From IMG/VR virus record IMGVR_UViG_3300009703_000049, positions 1 through 36,081 of that record: a DNA stretch of 36,081 bases, one strand, 5' to 3'. Source of the stretch: a virus. The translations under genes and the position numbers were made by a program. Below are positions 33,023 to 36,081 of this stretch, piece after piece. The number at the start of each line of letters is the position of its first letter. Positions within the stretch are counted from its first letter, which is position 1. The notes beneath the pieces were generated by a model. That model worked only from the letters and a program-made list of their open reading frames with translations, did not search any database and had not been told where the DNA came from.

Positions 33023-33364
33023 CTATTCTTTTAAAGTATCTAATTGATTTCTAGTCTTTTTCAAAGTAGCGTCAAAAACATAATCCTTTTTATCTTGTTC
33101 CCATTCAGAAGTCCCATCCATTGATGTTGTCCTACTCATTGTACTTCTATCAGGTACTTTTTCCCCTTTAGTACGTTCAATTTCGACTTCTTCTCCCCTT
33201 CGTTCCTCTTCAAAAGGAAGTGTATTTCTAGAAGTTACTTGAATAGGGCTAGGGTTTTCACTATCAGATATATTATTCATATCTTCTAATTCCTCTTCAT
33301 CTGTTTTCAACACAATATGTGTTGGGTTTCTTATATCAACTATTTTTCTTTGTACTTCTCTCAT
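33023..33364 (-). CDS. Hypothetical acidic protein (113 aa)
   Basis: Start at ATG 33364, which has AGGTGA with a 5-nt spacer; a GTG at 33373 uses part of that site. Begins MREVQRKIVDIRNPTHIVLK; the middle is highly charged and low in hydrophobic residues (EEELEDMNNISDSENPSP, EEERRGEEVEIERTKGEK), so probably disordered. A short helix closes it (LKKTRNQLDTLKE). The N-terminal MREV resembles part of the gene at the right edge. Role unknown; position between tagged proteins and ligase suggests an assembly or packaged protein. Confidence 0.55.
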   Translation of the reverse strand: MREVQRKIVDIRNPTHIVLKTDEEELEDMNNISDSENPSPIQVTSRNTLPFEEERRGEEVEIERTKGEKVPDRSTMSRTTSMDGTSEWEQDKKDYVFDATLKKTRNQLDTLKE

Positions 33365-33369
33365 TTTAA

Positions 33370-33621
33370 TCACCTATACTTTTCTAATGCTGCATCAACA
33401 AATTTTTGTCTATTATCATCATCTAAACGCCCCCAAAATTCTTGGAATCCCGCTTGATACCTTGCTATCCATTCTTGGTCATAACCACCATAAACTTCAC
33501 CAAATAACATTTCTACTAGGTCTGCGGGAGCAGTATTATTAAAATACCACATTACCCTATTCACTATACTAACTTCATTACTTGTTTTAATTATTTCATC
33601 TAACTGTTTTCTAATTTCCAT
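33370..33621 (-). CDS. Small protein with IRKQLDE N-terminal tag (83 aa)
   Basis: I choose ATG 33621: GAGGG lies 5-6 nt before it, while ATG 33627 would touch that site. From 33621 the protein begins MEIRKQLDEIIKTSN, matching the MDIRKQLDELIIKEN start of the gene at 34394. The rest is helical with many aromatics (RVMWYFNNTAPADLVEMLF, YQAGFQEFWGRLDDDNRQKF) and looks like a compact folded domain. Function unknown. The shared N-terminus suggests a common targeting or binding signal. Confidence 0.65.
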   Translation of the reverse strand: MEIRKQLDEIIKTSNEVSIVNRVMWYFNNTAPADLVEMLFGEVYGGYDQEWIARYQAGFQEFWGRLDDDNRQKFVDAALEKYR

Positions 33622-33623
33622 TT

Positions 33624-33845
33624 TCATCCCTCAATTTTTTTAACCATTTCATTTAAATCATTCCAAGACATTTTGGATATATCATCCGGTAATCCATCAT
33701 TATTTACTGATAATGATGGTCTTGGTGTATTCATCTTAACATAACCCGACTTCATTAATATATTGTCATTGTTATATACTGTTTCTTCTAAAGTCTTAAT
33801 TTTCTCAACTAAGACCTTCAATATTTCTATTACTTCTTCTGTCAT
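33624..33845 (-). CDS. Small coiled-coil protein with KMSW C-terminal tag (73 aa)
   Basis: N-terminal ~25 residues form a probable coiled coil (EVIEILKVLVEKIKTLEETV), a flexible linker follows, and the end is LPDDISKMSWNDLNEMVKKI plus EG. That last segment aligns with the C-terminus of the protease-scaffold (DI-x-KMSW-x-[ED]-L ... K-x-x-x-G). A strong AGGTGAATAAAT leader precedes ATG 33845. It looks like a small adaptor or minor scaffold that binds the same partner as the main scaffold, probably the capsid shell; this is inference. Confidence 0.68.
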   Translation of the reverse strand: MTEEVIEILKVLVEKIKTLEETVYNNDNILMKSGYVKMNTPRPSLSVNNDGLPDDISKMSWNDLNEMVKKIEG

Positions 33846-33878
33846 ATTTATTCACCTAATTATTCTTCATAAATAACT

Positions 33879-34053
33879 TTATTTTTTCTTATGATATTTC
33901 ATTTCACTATCTCTATTAGAACGGAATAATTCATCCCACGAAAAAAAACGGCATATTACCACCATTATCAACAAATTCCCTATACTCTTGTTTCCGTTTT
34001 CTAATTGACATCATTTTCCTATCTTCATTTTTTATTATATCTTCCCAACTCAT
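33879..34053 (-). pseudogene. Small SW-motif gene broken by a +1 frameshift at T8
   Basis: ATG 34053 is in a proper ATGA overlap with the previous stop and has GGTGA 6 nt upstream. It begins MSWEDIIKNEDRKMMSIRKR and stops after 40 aa at TGA 33933-33931, just past a run of eight T (plus-strand A8 at 33941-33948). In the +1 frame the chain continues from the run as SWDELFRSNRDSEMKYHKKK to TAA 33881-33879. Because this continuation again carries the SW-[ED]-[DE]-L motif, I read both parts as one gene of about 60 aa. The cause could be a natural frameshift, a programmed shift at the homopolymer or a sequencing error. Confidence 0.55.
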
Positions 34054-34394
34054 CTCAAATCACCCTTTTTACTAGGATATACTGTTGAGCGCAATTGCTC
34101 ATATAGTAATTCATAAGTCTTTCTTAATTTTGCAGCAGTAGCCACAATATCAGTATTGGATTCTGAAAAGGTTTTCATTTTCTTATTTAATGTTTTATCT
34201 GCCTTTACTAACTTTAACTCTTTCATCATATCAATAAGTTCGCCCAACTTAGTAAAGTCTTGACCAAAATATTCAGAAGGTTCTGCGGCTTGTAAAGTCT
34301 TTTTAAATGCCTTACGCTGTTTCTTATCTAAATCTTCTAAAAGAGGGGCATTCTCTTTTATGATTAATTCATCTAATTGTTTTCTAATATCCAT
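34050..34394 (-). CDS. Helical protein with IRKQLDE N-terminal tag (114 aa)
   Basis: Begins MDIRKQLDELIIKEN, the same N-terminal tag as the 83-aa protein at 33621 and the protein at the right edge. After it, a helical, lysine-rich protein (LEDLDKKQRKAFKKTLQAAE, IDMMKELKLVKADKTLNKK) with a last helix LRKTYELLYEQL and a basic end. No hydrophobic membrane part, no cysteines. GAGAGGA site upstream. Could be an internal or scaffold-associated protein; function unknown. Confidence 0.65.
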   Translation of the reverse strand: MDIRKQLDELIIKENAPLLEDLDKKQRKAFKKTLQAAEPSEYFGQDFTKLGELIDMMKELKLVKADKTLNKKMKTFSESNTDIVATAAKLRKTYELLYEQLRSTVYPSKKGDLR

Positions 34395-34396
34395 AT

Positions 34397-35551
34397 CTAT
34401 TCCTCTCTAATATCTATACCGGGTGTATCTCCTAAAGTTTCTACTACTTGTCCAGCAGTTCTTACATAACCTCTCCTTTCTAAGTTTTCTATTCTTTCTT
34501 TAAATTGCTCTAATAAATCTATATTATATTGACTACCAATCCCTTGAATTTCAGAAATAATTTCTTCTTCTTCTGCTTGTAATTCATCTACATTTTTATC
34601 ATTATTAGCCAAACTCGCCTCTTCTAGTTCTAACCCAATATCTTCATATTCATTATATAATAATAATAACTCATGGAAATCTTCTTTATCAACAAGTTCT
34701 CCTAACCATTTTATAGTTTCTCTATCGGCTTTACTTAATTTACCTAATTTTTTATATTCAGTTTGAATTTTTGTCCTATGAGCAGTATCACTTACACCAA
34801 ATAAACCATATTTTGCACCAACATCATATATTGCTTCCCATACAGTTAAATTTTTCTCTATCTCTTTACCATCTTCAATATCTTTTATTGTAATAGACTC
34901 ATTAAATGTAGTTTGTATTTCTTCAGCAATTTCAAGGTCGTCATTACTTAATCCCGGATGAAGATTATGCCGTATTGTACCATCATCTTTTTTAACAAAA
35001 CTACTTTCATGTATTTGCCTTAATTCTGCCTTAGCCTTAATTAATGCGGTAATATGTTTTTTAGTATTTTTACCATAAATAATATGCCCAGAAGGAATAT
35101 TAGAAGTTTCTTTTACTGCCTTTGTAAATCCACCTAAATGTAATTCAATCCATTTAATTCGTTGGCTAGGAGATAAATATCTTAAATCATCAGTTTCTTT
35201 AACTGTCCCCTCTTGTCTTTCTGCCTTTCTTGGTTCAACAGTTGTTAATATACTAAGCACATTTTCTAAATTAATTTCTAAAGTAACAGGGATATTTTCT
35301 TTTATATCTATTATAGCATTTTTTACTGCATGATAATTCTGATGATAATTTTCCTTATTTATTGTCATTGGTGAATCTAAACCATCAAGCCATTCTTGAT
35401 TTTGACTTAGCCTTGTTAAATGAACATTTAAATTATTTCTATTTGCACGATTTAATTTACTAAGTAAGGAACCTTCTTGTGGGGAATTTAAAAAACTATA
35501 CATAGTTGATTGTTTAATAATATCTCCTCTCCAAAAAGCAGCCGCTTGCAT
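34397..35551 (-). CDS. Large all-helical hypothetical protein (384 aa)
   Basis: I use ATG 35551, which has GGTGAT 4 nt upstream; GTG 35563 and 35560 lie within or before that site. Begins MQAAAFWRGDIIKQSTMYSF. Nearly all helical and charged; the last ~100 residues look like a coiled coil (EYEDIGLELEEASLANNDKN, EEEEIISEIQGIG, FKERIENLERRG). It lies where portal or minor head genes often are, but lacks the portal's long wing/stem pattern that I would recognise. Probably a head or packaging-related protein. Confidence 0.58.
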   Translation of the reverse strand: MQAAAFWRGDIIKQSTMYSFLNSPQEGSLLSKLNRANRNNLNVHLTRLSQNQEWLDGLDSPMTINKENYHQNYHAVKNAIIDIKENIPVTLEINLENVLSILTTVEPRKAERQEGTVKETDDLRYLSPSQRIKWIELHLGGFTKAVKETSNIPSGHIIYGKNTKKHITALIKAKAELRQIHESSFVKKDDGTIRHNLHPGLSNDDLEIAEEIQTTFNESITIKDIEDGKEIEKNLTVWEAIYDVGAKYGLFGVSDTAHRTKIQTEYKKLGKLSKADRETIKWLGELVDKEDFHELLLLYNEYEDIGLELEEASLANNDKNVDELQAEEEEIISEIQGIGSQYNIDLLEQFKERIENLERRGYVRTAGQVVETLGDTPGIDIREE

Positions 35552-35556
35552 ATTAA

Positions 35557-35766
35557 TCACCACACATAATGGTCTTTCTTTCTTTGTTTTCTTGGTTTAT
35601 GAATAATACCGGGAATTGGTTTAATATCTTTAATTACATTTTCCTTTTGTTTAGGAGAATTAGGCATCAAATTTCTATTAGGTTCTACCTTCTTACTCAT
35701 TACTTTATTGTTAGCAGCAACTAATTGCCGCTTTTTATTCATTATATCTTCCATTGTTTCGCTCAT
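35557..35766 (-). CDS. Small basic hypothetical protein (69 aa)
   Basis: Starts at ATG 35766 in a TAATG overlap with the upstream gene, with CAGGTGA before it. N-terminal helix MSETMEDIMNKKRQLVAANN, then a Lys/Pro-rich unstructured tail ending RKQRKKDHYVW. Likely nucleic-acid binding or an extended assembly peptide; no homologue recognised. Confidence 0.55.
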   Translation of the reverse strand: MSETMEDIMNKKRQLVAANNKVMSKKVEPNRNLMPNSPKQKENVIKDIKPIPGIIHKPRKQRKKDHYVW

Positions 35767-36080
35767 TATTCATCACCTGCCATTGCACCTACTATTGTAC
35801 CTAAAACTTTTTCTTCATTAGGTTTCTCGTTTCTTTTAGCCCACGCATCAAGTTTATCTCTTCCAACATTGCTAATATCTCCTTCACGGTCGGGAATAAT
35901 AGCCACATTAATTTCATCCAATATTCTTTCAAGTTTCAAATGAAAATCTGCATCTAATTGTCCTACCTCTACTAAAGAATTTATCTTATCAAAAATAACA
36001 TCTGCCGCTTTATTTACTTCTCTCATTTGATTGCCTCTTAAAGTTCCTTTTCGCTTTAATACATCTAATTGTTTTCTTAT
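35766..36080 (-). CDS. Hypothetical helical protein with IRKQLD tag, 5' end outside window
   Basis: The frame stays open to the window edge: before the internal ATG at 36026 it encodes IRKQLDVLKRKGTLRGNQ, so the true start is beyond 36081. This upstream stretch is the same IRKQLD tag found at the N-termini of the proteins starting at 33621 and 34394, which argues that the start lies only one or two residues further. The rest is helical (VNKAADVIFDKINSLVEVGQ, LKLERILDEINVAI) with an acidic/Gly C-terminus. Function unknown. Confidence 0.65.
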   Translation of the reverse strand: MRKQLDVLKRKGTLRGNQMREVNKAADVIFDKINSLVEVGQLDADFHLKLERILDEINVAIIPDREGDISNVGRDKLDAWAKRNEKPNEEKVLGTIVGAMAGDE

Positions 36081-36081
36081 A

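Noticed and set aside
34397-35551. Portal protein
   Set aside because: Length and position are near to what is expected, but the sequence is an all-helical charged chain with a C-terminal coiled coil and no recognisable portal pattern.
1-36081. tRNA genes, insertion sequences, integrase or attachment sites
   Set aside because: I looked for cloverleaf-like segments, transposase motifs, tyrosine or serine recombinase motifs and long direct repeats and saw none that I could support.

Overview
The window looks like a 36-kb internal piece of a tailed double-stranded DNA virus (Caudoviricetes) that infects an archaeon. The DNA is AT-rich. Genes are packed end to end with ATGA or TAATG overlaps, and most starts are preceded by GGTGA, a Shine-Dalgarno core common in archaea. 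The replication genes are archaeal in type: a primase with PriS-like and PriL-like parts, an XPF/Hef-type ERCC4 nuclease, a Cas4-like Fe-S nuclease and a KYDGMR-type ATP-dependent DNA ligase. This gene set fits the marine archaeal viruses of the magrovirus type (Marine Group II Euryarchaeota). That placement is inferred from gene content; no host marker is visible.

Layout. Positions 1-6482 (+ strand) hold an early/replication operon: a zinc-finger protein cut by the window edge, small unknown proteins, the Cas4-like nuclease, the primase, the ERCC4 nuclease, an orphan P-loop ATPase, a DUF4177-like protein, a stand-alone DEDDy exonuclease, a one-helix membrane protein and a zinc-ribbon protein. 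Positions 6483-6602 are a convergent intergenic region with two hairpins and a T8 tract. From 36081 down to 6603 everything is on the - strand and forms one long morphogenesis operon. In order of transcription it contains small helical proteins that share short terminal tags, the DNA ligase, a prohead protease fused to a scaffold, the HK97-fold major capsid protein, small beta-rich capsid accessory proteins, a membrane/GTPase module, neck and connector proteins, the tail tube, a tail-assembly-chaperone pair joined by a -1 frameshift, the tape measure, tail-tip proteins including a 2301-residue hub, and a fibre. Portal and large terminase are not seen and may lie beyond position 36081.

Most notable observations: (1) an Arf-like small GTPase with all five G motifs and a hydrophobic N-terminus, next to two membrane-protein genes, in the middle of the virion operon; (2) two short peptide tags, an N-terminal M-[DE]-IRKQLDE and a C-terminal DI-x-KMSW-x-[ED]L, shared by otherwise unrelated small proteins, the second also ending the protease-scaffold, which suggests a capsid-targeting or scaffold-binding code; (3) a well-defined -1 frameshift site (A7) that makes a G/GT-type tail chaperone; (4) a DNA ligase encoded in the head operon with a C-terminal extension that faintly resembles the LigD phosphoesterase; (5) a PriS-PriL-type single-chain primase; (6) an HExxH motif in a neck gene.
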